DNA of 64,000 bases, from assembly GCF_000423545.1 (NCBI RefSeq), contig NZ_AUIE01000001.1, positions 248,001 to 312,000 of the forward strand. The letters run 5' to 3'. Below the pieces are notes generated by a model. The model saw nothing but the letters and a program-made list of their open reading frames with translations. It made no database searches and was not told where the DNA came from. The position numbers and the translations under genes are program-made. The stretch comes from Metapseudomonas resinovorans DSM 21078. GTDB lineage: Bacteria; Pseudomonadota; Gammaproteobacteria; Pseudomonadales; Pseudomonadaceae. Of this stretch, positions 55,711 to 64,000 are shown piece by piece (position 1 is the first letter of the stretch; every line of letters begins with the position of its first letter).

Positions 55711-56424
55711 ATGAACCGGCTGATCATTCTTCTCCCGCTGCTCGGTATCGCCTTTATCCAGGGCTGTGTGCAGCCGGCTCCGCGGCCGAACGATCCGTAC
55801 TACGCGCCCGTACTGCCGCGCACGCCATTACCGGCGGCGCAGACCAACGGCGCCATCTACCAGGCCGGCTTCGAGACCAACCTCTACGACGACCGCAAGG
55901 CCTACCGCGTGGGTGACATCATCACCATCACCCTCAACGAGCGCACCCAGGCCAGCAAGAACGCCAACTCGCAGATCCAGAAGGACAGCAACGCCAACAT
56001 CGGCCTGACGTCCCTGTTCGGCGGCGGCGTCTCGGTGAATAACCCCAATGGCGGCCTCAATCCGCTGGACGCCGCGCGCCTGTCCCTGGACGCGGAGTAC
56101 AACGCCACCCGCGATACCAAGGGTGACTCCAAGGCAGGGCAGAGCAACAGCCTGTCCGGCTCCATCACCGTCACCGTCTCGGAAGTGCTGCCCAACGGCA
56201 TCCTCGCGGTACGCGGCGAGAAGTGGCTGACCCTGAACACCGGAGACGAACTGGTGCGCATCGCCGGGATGGTCCGCGCTGACGATATCGGTACCGATAA
56301 CACCGTGCCGTCCAACCGCGTGGCGGATGCGCGTATCACCTATTCCGGCACTGGCGCCTTCGCTGATGCCAGTCAGCCCGGCTGGTTCGATCGGTTCTTC
56401 ATCAGCCCGCTGTTCCCGTTCTGA
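55711..56424 (+). CDS. flgH: FlgH, L-ring lipoprotein
   Basis: A 237-residue outer-membrane lipoprotein. Lipidated Cys19 follows GIAFIQG. The FlgH body is clear: [24 protein letters not shown] near residue 67 and [27 protein letters not shown] near 168. It forms the L-ring bushing in the outer membrane. Confidence 0.96.
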   Translation: MNRLIILLPLLGIAFIQGCVQPAPRPNDPYYAPVLPRTPLPAAQTNGAIYQAGFETNLYDDRKAYRVGDIITITLNERTQASKNANSQIQKDSNANIGLTSLFGGGVSVNNPNGGLNPLDAARLSLDAEYNATRDTKGDSKAGQSNSLSGSITVTVSEVLPNGILAVRGEKWLTLNTGDELVRIAGMVRADDIGTDNTVPSNRVADARITYSGTGAFADASQPGWFDRFFISPLFPF

Positions 56425-56435
56425 TGAGGCTGACC

Positions 56436-57536
56436 ATGAAGCGACTGATATCAGCCCTCTGCCTGCTGATTGCCGCCGGCACCGTTCAGGCCGAACGCCT
56501 GAAGGACCTGGCGAGCATCCAGGGCGTGCGTAACAACCAGCTCATCGGCTACGGCCTGGTGGTGGGCCTGAATGGCACGGGTGACCAGACCACCCAGACG
56601 CCCTTCACCCTGCAGACCTTCAACAACATGCTGGCGCAATTCGGCATCAAGGTGCCGGCCAACGTCGGCAACGTACAGCTGAAGAACGTCGCGGCGGTGT
56701 CCATCCACGCCGACCTGCCGCCCTTCGCCAAACCGGGCCAGACCATCGACGTCACCATTTCCTCCATCGGCAACGCCAAGAGCCTGCGTGGCGGCAGCCT
56801 GTTGATGGCCCCCCTCAAGGGCATCGACGGCAATGTCTACGCCATCGCCCAGGGCAACCTGGTGGTGGGCGGGTTCGACGCCGAAGGCAGCGACGGTTCG
56901 AAGATTACGGTCAACGTTCCCTCGTCCGGCCGCATTCCCTCCGGCGCCACCGTCGAGCGCCCGGTGCCGAGCGGTTTCGAGCAGGGCAATACCCTGACCC
57001 TGAACCTCAATCGCCCGGACTTCACCACCGCGAAGAACATCGTCGACAAGCTCAACGAACTGCTTGGCCCAGGCGTAGCCCAGGCCATCGATGGCGGCTC
57101 CGTGCGCGTCAGTGCGCCGCTGGACCCGAGCCAGCGCGTGGACTACCTCTCGGTGATCGAGAACCTGGAGGTCGAGGCCGGCCAGGCCGTGGCCAAGGTC
57201 ATCATCAATTCGCGCACCGGCACCATCGTCATTGGCCAGAACGTGCGGGTTCAGCCGGCCGCCGTGACCCACGGCAGCCTCACCGTCACCATCACCGAAG
57301 ACCCCATCGTCAGCCAGCCGGAAGCCTTCTCCGGCGGCCAGACCGCGGTCGTGCCGCGGTCCAGGGTCAATGCCGAGGAAGAGGCCAAGCCGATGTTCAA
57401 GTTCGGCCCCGGTACCACGCTCGACGAGATCGTGCGTGCGGTCAACCAGGTGGGGGCGGCCCCGTCCGACCTGATGGCCATCCTCGAAGCGCTCAAGCAG
57501 GCCGGTGCCCTGCAAGCCGACCTGATCGTGATTTAA
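56436..57536 (+). CDS. flgI: FlgI, P-ring protein
   Basis: A 366-residue periplasmic protein with a signal peptide ([16 protein letters not shown]). [32 protein letters not shown] in overlapping parts and [28 protein letters not shown] are family hallmarks. It forms the P ring around the rod with FlgA's help. An ATG at 56424 overlaps the flgH stop, but ATG 56436 has GAGG six bases before it and gives the usual signal peptide. Confidence 0.96.
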   Translation: MKRLISALCLLIAAGTVQAERLKDLASIQGVRNNQLIGYGLVVGLNGTGDQTTQTPFTLQTFNNMLAQFGIKVPANVGNVQLKNVAAVSIHADLPPFAKPGQTIDVTISSIGNAKSLRGGSLLMAPLKGIDGNVYAIAQGNLVVGGFDAEGSDGSKITVNVPSSGRIPSGATVERPVPSGFEQGNTLTLNLNRPDFTTAKNIVDKLNELLGPGVAQAIDGGSVRVSAPLDPSQRVDYLSVIENLEVEAGQAVAKVIINSRTGTIVIGQNVRVQPAAVTHGSLTVTITEDPIVSQPEAFSGGQTAVVPRSRVNAEEEAKPMFKFGPGTTLDEIVRAVNQVGAAPSDLMAILEALKQAGALQADLIVI

Positions 57537-57540
57537 GGGC

Positions 57541-58707
57541 ATGGCGATGAACTCGAAACTCTCCGCAGGTCTCGCCACCGGCTCCAGGCTGGACAGCGGC
57601 GCCTACACCGACCTGAACCGGCTCAGCCAACTCAAGACCGGCAAGGATCGCGACAGCGAGGGCAACATCCGCAAGGTGGCCCAGGAGTTCGAGTCGCTGT
57701 TCCTCAACGAAATGATGAAGTCCATGCGTCAGGCCGGTGAGGCCTTCTCCGAAGGCAACTACCTGAACAGCAACGAGACCAAGACCTACCAGGAGATGCA
57801 CGACCAACAGTTGGCCGTGACCCTGTCCAAGCAGGGCGGTGTGGGCCTGGCCGATGTGCTGACCCGTCAGTTGTCCAAGACCCGCCACTCGGATCGTCCG
57901 AACCCCTTCGCCCAGGTCCAGTCCGGTGTTCAGGCCAACTGGCCGGCACAGGGCAGCAAGCCGGTGGCGAAGACCGAAGAGGCCAGCGCCCCCGCGCGTG
58001 ATGACTCCAGGCTGCTCAACCAGCGTCGGCTATCTCTGCCGAGCAGGCTGAGTGACCGTCAGGTGGCCGGCATCGTGCCGTCGCCCGAGCAGGTCGCTGG
58101 CACATCGCTGGCCGGCAAGGATTGGACCCCGGCCAAGACCTACGCCGCGCCGGAGCGCGAGTCGGTGGCCGGCGTCGATTCCACCAAGTCCGCCGGCAAG
58201 CGTGTGTTCGCCTCGCGCAACGAGTTCATTGAAACGCTGCTGCCGATGGCCGAGAAGGCCGCCGAGCGCATCGGCGTCGACCCCCGCTACCTGGTGGCAC
58301 AGGCCGCGCTGGAAACCGGCTGGGGCAAGTCGATCATCCGCGAGGGCGATGGCACCAGCAGTCACAACCTGTTCGGCATCAAGGCCCACAAGAGCTGGGA
58401 CGGCGAGTCGGCGCGGGTCATGACCACCGAGTACAAAGGCGGCAAGGCGGTGAAGGAAGCGGCGTCGTTCCGCTCCTACAACTCCTTCGAGCAGAGCTTC
58501 AACGACTATGTGAGCTTCCTGCAGAACAACGACCGCTACCAGCAAGCGCTGGATTCCGCGGAGAAGCCGGAGCAGTTCGTGCGCGAGCTGCAGAAGGCCG
58601 GCTACGCCACCGACCCCCAGTACGCCCGCAAGATCACCCAGATCGCTCGCGGCATGCAGATCTACCAGGCCGTTGCCGCCGTCGACGGCACGACCACCAG
58701 GATATGA
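57541..58707 (+). CDS. flgJ: FlgJ, rod cap and peptidoglycan hydrolase
   Basis: A 388-residue protein: N-terminal rod-cap domain (about 35-110; VAQEFESLFLNEMMKSMRQAGE), a variable linker (about 110-215), and a C-terminal glucosaminidase domain (about 220-375) with catalytic Glu about 258 in AQAALETGWGKSII and HNLFGIKAHKSW. It makes the hole in the cell wall for the rod and caps rod growth. Four bases from flgI. Confidence 0.95.
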   Translation: MAMNSKLSAGLATGSRLDSGAYTDLNRLSQLKTGKDRDSEGNIRKVAQEFESLFLNEMMKSMRQAGEAFSEGNYLNSNETKTYQEMHDQQLAVTLSKQGGVGLADVLTRQLSKTRHSDRPNPFAQVQSGVQANWPAQGSKPVAKTEEASAPARDDSRLLNQRRLSLPSRLSDRQVAGIVPSPEQVAGTSLAGKDWTPAKTYAAPERESVAGVDSTKSAGKRVFASRNEFIETLLPMAEKAAERIGVDPRYLVAQAALETGWGKSIIREGDGTSSHNLFGIKAHKSWDGESARVMTTEYKGGKAVKEAASFRSYNSFEQSFNDYVSFLQNNDRYQQALDSAEKPEQFVRELQKAGYATDPQYARKITQIARGMQIYQAVAAVDGTTTRI

Positions 58708-58716
58708 GGCTGAGTC

Positions 58717-60771
58717 ATGGCTGACTTACTGAACATTGGCTTGTCCGGGCTGCGCGTCAGCCAGAGCCAGTTGACCGTCACCGGTCACAACATCGCCAAC
58801 GTCAACACCCCCGGTTTCACGCGCCAGAGTGCGGCCCAGGCGACCACGCTGCCGCAGTTCTCCGGTTCGGGCTACATCGGCAGTGGCGTGAGCCTGACGG
58901 ATATCCGTCGCAGCTACAGCGAATTCCTCACCGCGCAGCTGCGCAACACCACCTCACTCAGCAGTGACGTGGATGCCTACAAGAGTCAGATCGACCAGCT
59001 CGATTCGCTGCTGTCCGGTACGACCACCGGCATCAGCCCGTCGCTGAAGAGCTTTTTCGCCGCCATGCAGACGGCAGCGGAGGACCCTGCGAACATTCCG
59101 GCGCGGCAGTTGGTGCTGTCCGAGGCCGAGGGCCTGGCGCGACGTTTCAACACCATCTACGACAGGCTGGCGGCGCAGAACGAATCGCTGAACAAGCAAC
59201 TGTCTTCCGTCACTGACCAGGTCAACCGCCTGGCCGGGTCCATCGCCAGCCTGAACGACGCGATTGCCGTCGCCTCGGCCAACGGCAAGGAACCGAACGA
59301 CCTGATGGACGCCCGCGAGGAAGCCATCCGCCAGCTGTCCACCTATGTGGGCGTCAGCGTGGTGCCGCAAAGCGACGGCACCCAGAGCATCTTCGTCGGT
59401 ACCGGCCAGCCGCTGGTGGTGGGTAGCACGGCGAACCGCCTGGAGGCCGTCCCCGGCAAAGGCGACCCGACCCGTTTCGAGCTGGAATTTGTCAGCGGCG
59501 ACTCGCGCCAGGGCGTCACCACCTTGCTCAGCGGCGGCGAGTTGGGTGGCCTGGTCCGCTACCGCGAGGAGACCCTCGACGCCAGTCTCAACTCGGTGGG
59601 CCGTCTGGCCCTCGCCATCACCGAACAGGTCAACACCCAACTGGGCCAAGGCCTGGACCTGAAAGGGCAAGTGGGTACGGCGCTGTTCGGTGACTACAAC
59701 GATCCGGCGTTGGCGGCGCTGCGGGTCAAGGCGTTCTCCGGCAACAGCAATGCCCAGCCGGCCTTGAACATCACCAACACCAGTCTGCTTTCCACCAGCG
59801 ACTACCAGATGGAATACGACGCCACGGCCACGCCGCCCTACACGGTGCGCCGCCTGAGCGACAACCAGGAGATGGTGGTTACCGACAGCACTCCGTCCGG
59901 CACGCTGACCATCAAGGACAGCGCGGGACGCGATCAGGGCTTCCAGATTGCCCTGGGCACGCCGCCGCCCACCACCGGCGACAAGTTCATCCTCCAGCCG
60001 ACCCGCTCCGGTGCGCTGGACATGAAGGCCGTGCTGGACCAGGCGGACCAGTTGGCCTTCGCTGCGCCGCTGCATTCGGAAGCCAACCTGCAGAACAAGG
60101 GCACTGGCGCCATTGGTCAGCCGTCCATCAGTAACGTGCTCAAGCCCATGAGCCAGGCACACCTGGCGGCGATTTCCTCGATCACCCTGGACTACACCGC
60201 AGGCTCGCCCAGCGGCACCCTGTCGTTTTCCGGCCTGCCGGCTGGGGTGACCATCAGCCAGCCGGCTTCCGGAACCCTGAACGTGACGCCGGGGCAGACC
60301 AACGAACTGAGCTACACGGTTTCGGTGACCACCGGCACGCCGCCGACGACCCAGTCGTTCGAGATCAAGCAGAGCTTCAGCGGTCGGGCGGAGACTGGCG
60401 ACAGCTTCAGCCTTGCCGTCAGCGCCAATGGCGTCTCCGACAACCGCAACGCGCTGAAGCTGGCGGACCTGCAGACCAAGGCTGCCGTTGGTGTCGATGC
60501 CCTGGTCAATGGCACCGGTTCGAGCTTCACCGACGGCTACGGCGACCTGGTCGAGCGCGTTGGCACCCTCACTGCCCAGGCGCGGGTGGACAGCGAAGCC
60601 AGTGCGGCGATCCTCAAACAGGCCACCGACAACCGGGATTCCCTGTCCGCTGTCAGCCTCGATGAAGAGGCGGGCAACCTGATCAAGTTCGAGCAGTACT
60701 ACAACGCTTCGTCGCAGGTGATTCAAGTTGCGCGCAGCCTGTTCGATACCCTGATGAACACCTTCCGCTGA
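58717..60771 (+). CDS. flgK: FlgK, hook-filament junction protein 1
   Basis: A 684-residue axial protein. LNIGLSGLRVSQSQLTVTGHNIANVNTPGFTRQ at the start (in overlapping parts) and NLIKFEQYYNASSQVIQVARSLFDTLM at the end are the axial D0 domains. The large middle part is variable, as usual. It forms the first junction zone between hook and filament; FlgN is its chaperone. Confidence 0.96.
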   Translation: MADLLNIGLSGLRVSQSQLTVTGHNIANVNTPGFTRQSAAQATTLPQFSGSGYIGSGVSLTDIRRSYSEFLTAQLRNTTSLSSDVDAYKSQIDQLDSLLSGTTTGISPSLKSFFAAMQTAAEDPANIPARQLVLSEAEGLARRFNTIYDRLAAQNESLNKQLSSVTDQVNRLAGSIASLNDAIAVASANGKEPNDLMDAREEAIRQLSTYVGVSVVPQSDGTQSIFVGTGQPLVVGSTANRLEAVPGKGDPTRFELEFVSGDSRQGVTTLLSGGELGGLVRYREETLDASLNSVGRLALAITEQVNTQLGQGLDLKGQVGTALFGDYNDPALAALRVKAFSGNSNAQPALNITNTSLLSTSDYQMEYDATATPPYTVRRLSDNQEMVVTDSTPSGTLTIKDSAGRDQGFQIALGTPPPTTGDKFILQPTRSGALDMKAVLDQADQLAFAAPLHSEANLQNKGTGAIGQPSISNVLKPMSQAHLAAISSITLDYTAGSPSGTLSFSGLPAGVTISQPASGTLNVTPGQTNELSYTVSVTTGTPPTTQSFEIKQSFSGRAETGDSFSLAVSANGVSDNRNALKLADLQTKAAVGVDALVNGTGSSFTDGYGDLVERVGTLTAQARVDSEASAAILKQATDNRDSLSAVSLDEEAGNLIKFEQYYNASSQVIQVARSLFDTLMNTFR

Positions 60772-60782
60772 CGGACCCGGCC

Positions 60783-62033
60783 ATGCGAATTTCTACCATC
60801 CAGCAATTCAATAACGGCGTGATGGGGCTGCAGCGGAACTACGCCAATGTGACCCGTACCCAAGAGCAGATCAGCACCGGCAATCGCATCCTGACCCCCG
60901 CGGATGACCCGGTGGCGTCGGTGCGCCTGCTGCAACTCGACCAGCAGCAGGGCATCCTCGAGCAGTACAGCTCCAACCTGACGGCGGCCAAGAACAGCCT
61001 GACCCAGGAGGAGGCCACCCTGGAGTCGGTCAACACGGTGCTCCAGCGCGTGCGCGAGCTGGCCGGGGAAGCGGGCAATGGCGCCCTCAGCGCTGCGGAC
61101 CGCAAGTCCATCGCCGCTGAACTGCGCGAACGGGAAGATGAGTTGCTGAGCCTGATGAACACCCGCAACGCACGCGGCGAGTACATCTTCTCCGGCTTCC
61201 AGGGCAAGACCCAACCCTTCGTGCGCAACGCCGATGGCAGCTACAGCTATGAGGGCGACGAAGGCCAGCGCAAGCTGCAGATCGCCAGCTCGCTGCAAGT
61301 GGCCATCAGTGACAACGGCAAGGCCATCTTCGAGAACGTGATCAACGCCGGCCGCCTGGACAGCGCCCTGACCAACAGCCCTGCCGGCTCCACCCTGAGC
61401 CCCTCGGCGCCGTTGGTGCAGGACGAGGTCGCGTTTTCCGGCAATCCGCCATTTCCCAATGCGGGTGTGGAGATCGTGTTCGGCAACCCGGACGCCAACA
61501 GCTACGAGATTTTCGAACTGGGTACGACCACCCCGGTGCTCGGCAGCGGTGCCATCGACAGTGATGACACCACCGCCGACCAGGTGGTGTTCCGGGGCGT
61601 CAATATCAAGTTCGACGGCCTGCCGGTTGGCGGGGAAACCATCGAAGTCACTCCCCAGGCCAGCCAGCAGAAACAGGGCATCCTCGACACCATCGCGAAC
61701 CTGCGCATGACCCTGGACAACGCCCCCGACACGCCGGCCGGCAGCCTGCAGGTCCGGGATTCCGTGGCTGAGGCCCTGACCAACCTGGACAACGGCATGA
61801 CCGTGGTCGACTCGGTGCGCGGTGGCATCGGCGCTCGCCTGAACGTGGTGGAGTCCACCCTGACTGACAACGAAGACGTGACCCTGGTGAACAAGGCCGT
61901 GCAGGCTGACCTGCGCGAGCTGGACTATGCCGAGGCCCTGTCGCGGCTGTCGTTCCAGTCGATCATCCTGGAAGCGTCGCAGCAGAGTTACGTGAAGATC
62001 GCGTCGCTGACGCTGTTCAATAAGCTGGGCTGA
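60783..62033 (+). CDS. flgL: FlgL, hook-filament junction protein 2
   Basis: A 416-residue flagellin-like axial protein. RISTIQQFNNGVMGLQRN and TRTQEQISTGNRILTPADDPVAS at the start and SFQSIILEASQQSYVKIASLTLFNKL at the end are flagellin-type D0/D1 helices. It forms the second junction zone. Last clear flagellar gene of the operon; ugd follows 32 bases later on the same strand. Confidence 0.96.
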   Translation: MRISTIQQFNNGVMGLQRNYANVTRTQEQISTGNRILTPADDPVASVRLLQLDQQQGILEQYSSNLTAAKNSLTQEEATLESVNTVLQRVRELAGEAGNGALSAADRKSIAAELREREDELLSLMNTRNARGEYIFSGFQGKTQPFVRNADGSYSYEGDEGQRKLQIASSLQVAISDNGKAIFENVINAGRLDSALTNSPAGSTLSPSAPLVQDEVAFSGNPPFPNAGVEIVFGNPDANSYEIFELGTTTPVLGSGAIDSDDTTADQVVFRGVNIKFDGLPVGGETIEVTPQASQQKQGILDTIANLRMTLDNAPDTPAGSLQVRDSVAEALTNLDNGMTVVDSVRGGIGARLNVVESTLTDNEDVTLVNKAVQADLRELDYAEALSRLSFQSIILEASQQSYVKIASLTLFNKLG

Positions 62034-62065
62034 TTGGCACGCCGCCGGAGCCTTGGGGAGCGGGA

Positions 62066-63397
62066 ATGAATATCGGTGTTTTCGGGGCGGGTTACGTCGG
62101 CCTGGTGCAGGCTGCCGTGCTGGCCAACGTTGGCCACAACGTGCTGTGCATTGAAAGCGATGCCGGCAAGCGGGCGATGCTCGAGCGTGGCGAGGTGCCG
62201 ATCTTCGAGCCCGGCCTGACGGGTATGGTGCAGTCCAATGTCCAGGCGGGGCGCCTGCGCTTCTCCGGCTCGCTGGAGGACGCCGTTCGCCATGCCCGGG
62301 TGCAGTTCATCGCCGTCGGCACGCCATCCGATGCCGAAGGGCAGGCGGACCTCAGCCAGGTGTTCGAGGTGGCCAGGGGCATTGCCAGCGTCACCGGAAA
62401 CGACCAGGTCGTCATCAACAAGTCCACCGTGCCGGTGGGCACCGCCGACGAACTGCAGGCCTTGATGAGCCAGGTCCTTGCCGAGCGTGGTCGTCGCGAA
62501 CTGCACATCGACGTGGTGTCCAATCCCGAGTTCCTCAAGCAGGGCGCGGCGGTGAGCGATTGCCAGCGGCCCGACCGGATCATCATCGGTTCCAGCGAGC
62601 CCGCCAGCATCGAACTGCTCCAGGAGCTCTACAACCCGTTCAACCGCAATCGCGAAAAGATCATGGTCATGGATCGGCGCAGCGCCGAGCTGACCAAGTA
62701 CGCGGCCAACTGCTTCCTGGCCACCAAGATATCTTTCATGAATGAGATGGCGGGGCTTTCCGAACTCTTCGGTGCCGATATCGAAGCGGTGCGCCGTGGC
62801 ATTGGCGCCGATCCGCGCATCGGCTACGACTTCATCTACCCTGGCTGCGGCTACGGCGGCGCCTGCTTCCCGAAGGATGTGAGCGCGCTGAAGGCATCGG
62901 CAAAAACCGCCGGCCACGAGCCAGCGATCCTGCATGCGGTGGCCACGGTCAACGAGCGGCAGAAACGCAAGGTCGGCGAAAGCATTCACCACTACTACGG
63001 CGGCGATCTGCGCGGCCGGGTCATTGCCCTGTGGGGCCTTGCCTTCAAGGCCAACACCGGGGATATGCGCGAAGCGCCGAGCCGGACCTTGCTGGAGCAG
63101 CTCTGGCGGGCCGGCGCGCAGGTTCGCGCCTACGACCCGGAGGCAATGCCGGAATGCCGTCGCCTCTACGGCGAGCGGCCTGACCTGGTCTTGCTGGACA
63201 GCAAGGAAGAAGCGCTTGAAGGGGCCGATGCGCTGGCCATCGTCACCGACTGGCAGAGCTTCAAGGCGCCGGATTTCGACCTGATCCGCAATACCCTCAG
63301 AGACGCCCTGATCTTCGACGGGCGCAACCTCTACGATCCCCGCGTGATGCAGCGCTACGGCCTGCGCTACCACTCTATCGGTCGTCTCCCGGCCTGA
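62066..63397 (+). CDS. ugd: UDP-glucose 6-dehydrogenase
   Basis: A 443-residue NAD enzyme. NIGVFGAGYVGLVQAA is the N-terminal Rossmann loop, and the catalytic Cys is about residue 267 in YGGACFPKDVSAL; the C-terminal domain is complete. It oxidises UDP-glucose to UDP-glucuronate for surface polysaccharides. The close spacing to flgL suggests read-through from the flagellar operon. It could also be the first gene of a sugar island. Confidence 0.92.
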   Translation: MNIGVFGAGYVGLVQAAVLANVGHNVLCIESDAGKRAMLERGEVPIFEPGLTGMVQSNVQAGRLRFSGSLEDAVRHARVQFIAVGTPSDAEGQADLSQVFEVARGIASVTGNDQVVINKSTVPVGTADELQALMSQVLAERGRRELHIDVVSNPEFLKQGAAVSDCQRPDRIIIGSSEPASIELLQELYNPFNRNREKIMVMDRRSAELTKYAANCFLATKISFMNEMAGLSELFGADIEAVRRGIGADPRIGYDFIYPGCGYGGACFPKDVSALKASAKTAGHEPAILHAVATVNERQKRKVGESIHHYYGGDLRGRVIALWGLAFKANTGDMREAPSRTLLEQLWRAGAQVRAYDPEAMPECRRLYGERPDLVLLDSKEEALEGADALAIVTDWQSFKAPDFDLIRNTLRDALIFDGRNLYDPRVMQRYGLRYHSIGRLPA

Positions 63398-63442
63398 TCG
63401 ATCCCCCAGGATATCCACTCCGGCGAAAGCCTCTCGGCCGGG

Positions 63443-63458
63443 TGGCCTGCTTATTGCA
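63443..63458 (+). promoter_or_regulatory. Possible sigma-54 promoter upstream of rfbF
   Basis: TGGCCTG-CTTA-TTGCA keeps GG and GC ten bases apart and lies about 90 bases before the cytidylyltransferase gene. It departs from consensus at two -24 positions (CT for AC), so a chance match is possible. The gap 63398-63547 holds no gene. Confidence 0.35.
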
Positions 63459-63547
63459 GAACCTGGGCATCGAACAACAGCATGCCGACTAATTGACAGG
63501 TCGGTACGCCAGGGAGAGCACGCTCCCCTGGCCCCAAGGGGGTAGTG

Positions 63548-64000
63548 ATGAAGGCGGTCATTCTTGCCGGAGGCCTGGGCACTCGCATCAGCGAGGAGTC
63601 CCACCTCAAGCCCAAGCCGATGATCGAGATCGGCGGCAAGCCAATCCTCTGGCACATCATGAAGATCTACTCCCATTACGGCATCCAGGATTTCGTCATC
63701 TGCCTGGGCTACAAGGGCTACGTGATCAAGGAGTACTTCGCCAACTACTTCCTGCACATGTCCGATGTCACCTTCGACATGTCGAAGAACACCATGGAAG
63801 TCCATCAGCGCTACGTCGAGCCCTGGCGGGTGACGCTGGTCGACACCGGGGAAGAGACCCTGACCGGTGGCCGCCTGCGTCGCGTCCGCGAGCATCTCGG
63901 CGACGAGCCGTTCTGCTTCACCTACGGCGACGGCGTGGCGGACATCGACATTGGCGCGCTGGTGGATTTCCATCATTCCCACGGCAAGCCGGCCACCGTG
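63548..64000 (+). CDS. rfbF: Glucose-1-phosphate cytidylyltransferase (N-terminal part)
   Basis: The first 151 codons are in the window; the gene runs off the right edge. [38 protein letters not shown] in overlapping parts is the nucleotidyltransferase start, and [14 protein letters not shown] near residue 118 carries the catalytic Asp pair of the cytidylyltransferase. The product would be CDP-glucose, the entry to CDP-dideoxyhexoses used in O-antigen or, next to flagellar genes, in flagellin glycans. AAGGGGG lies ahead of the ATG. Confidence 0.92.
   Translation, partial: MKAVILAGGLGTRISEESHLKPKPMIEIGGKPILWHIMKIYSHYGIQDFVICLGYKGYVIKEYFANYFLHMSDVTFDMSKNTMEVHQRYVEPWRVTLVDTGEETLTGGRLRRVREHLGDEPFCFTYGDGVADIDIGALVDFHHSHGKPATV

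Overview
The window looks like chromosome of a Pseudomonas species. I infer this from the GC-rich coding bias, inverted pairs of the Pseudomonas-type REP sequence (TGTAGGAGCGAGC...), the flgZ-flgN-flgM-flgA / cheV-cheR flagellar order, and an arginine-transaminase (aru) locus of the P. aeruginosa type. The species cannot be fixed from the sequence alone; a relative of the P. aeruginosa / resinovorans branch is my best guess.

Layout. 0-3.5 kb: the N-terminus of an AhpD-like gene, a ChaC-type gamma-glutamylcyclotransferase, a DUF3313-type lipoprotein and a DUF3302/HlyD-type membrane pair. 3.8-6.6 kb: an outer-membrane barrel and a lipoprotein, divergent from a ToxR-like membrane-anchored regulator with a ToxS-like partner. 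6.7-8.6 kb: a very small, divergent CsrA/Rsm paralogue and two unrecognised envelope proteins. 9-12.4 kb: a four-gene MCE lipid-transport operon. 12.4-23.6 kb: an AT-rich promoter region, a small upstream ORF, and a giant secreted RTX protein (about 3432 aa) with two complete animal-type heme peroxidase modules in tandem. 23.7-27.1 kb: a glutamine-synthetase-like gamma-glutamylpolyamine ligase, an MFS permease and a divergent DUF2064 protein.

27.2-31.7 kb is early flagellar/chemotaxis DNA (flgZ, flgN, flgM, flgA, cheV, cheR). 31.7-36.5 kb holds ohr, a LuxR-type regulator, an aminotransferase, a polyamine-binding protein and a TetR-type regulator. 36.6-50.5 kb is an aru-type arginine catabolism locus: response regulator, periplasmic binding protein, hybrid kinase, permease, three CoA-metabolism genes, 2-ketoarginine decarboxylase (aruI), arginine:pyruvate transaminase (aruH) and a quinone reductase. 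50.6-62 kb is the rod/hook operon set flgBCDE and flgFGHIJKL, each set behind a clear sigma-54 promoter. 62-64 kb has UDP-glucose dehydrogenase and the start of glucose-1-phosphate cytidylyltransferase, the likely entry to a surface-sugar or flagellin-glycosylation island.

The points I would look at first are: (1) the duplicated peroxidase-RTX giant with no secretion genes beside it and a long leader carrying a small ORF; (2) a 19-residue arginine-rich leader ORF that overlaps the start of the aru permease gene, a candidate attenuator; (3) GCGGCAA inverted repeats upstream of both sigma-54 flagellar promoters, candidate activator sites; (4) the 59-aa CsrA-like gene; (5) direct repeats in front of the aru permease that fit an OmpR-family regulator. 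No tRNA, rRNA, CRISPR array, prophage or insertion sequence was seen.
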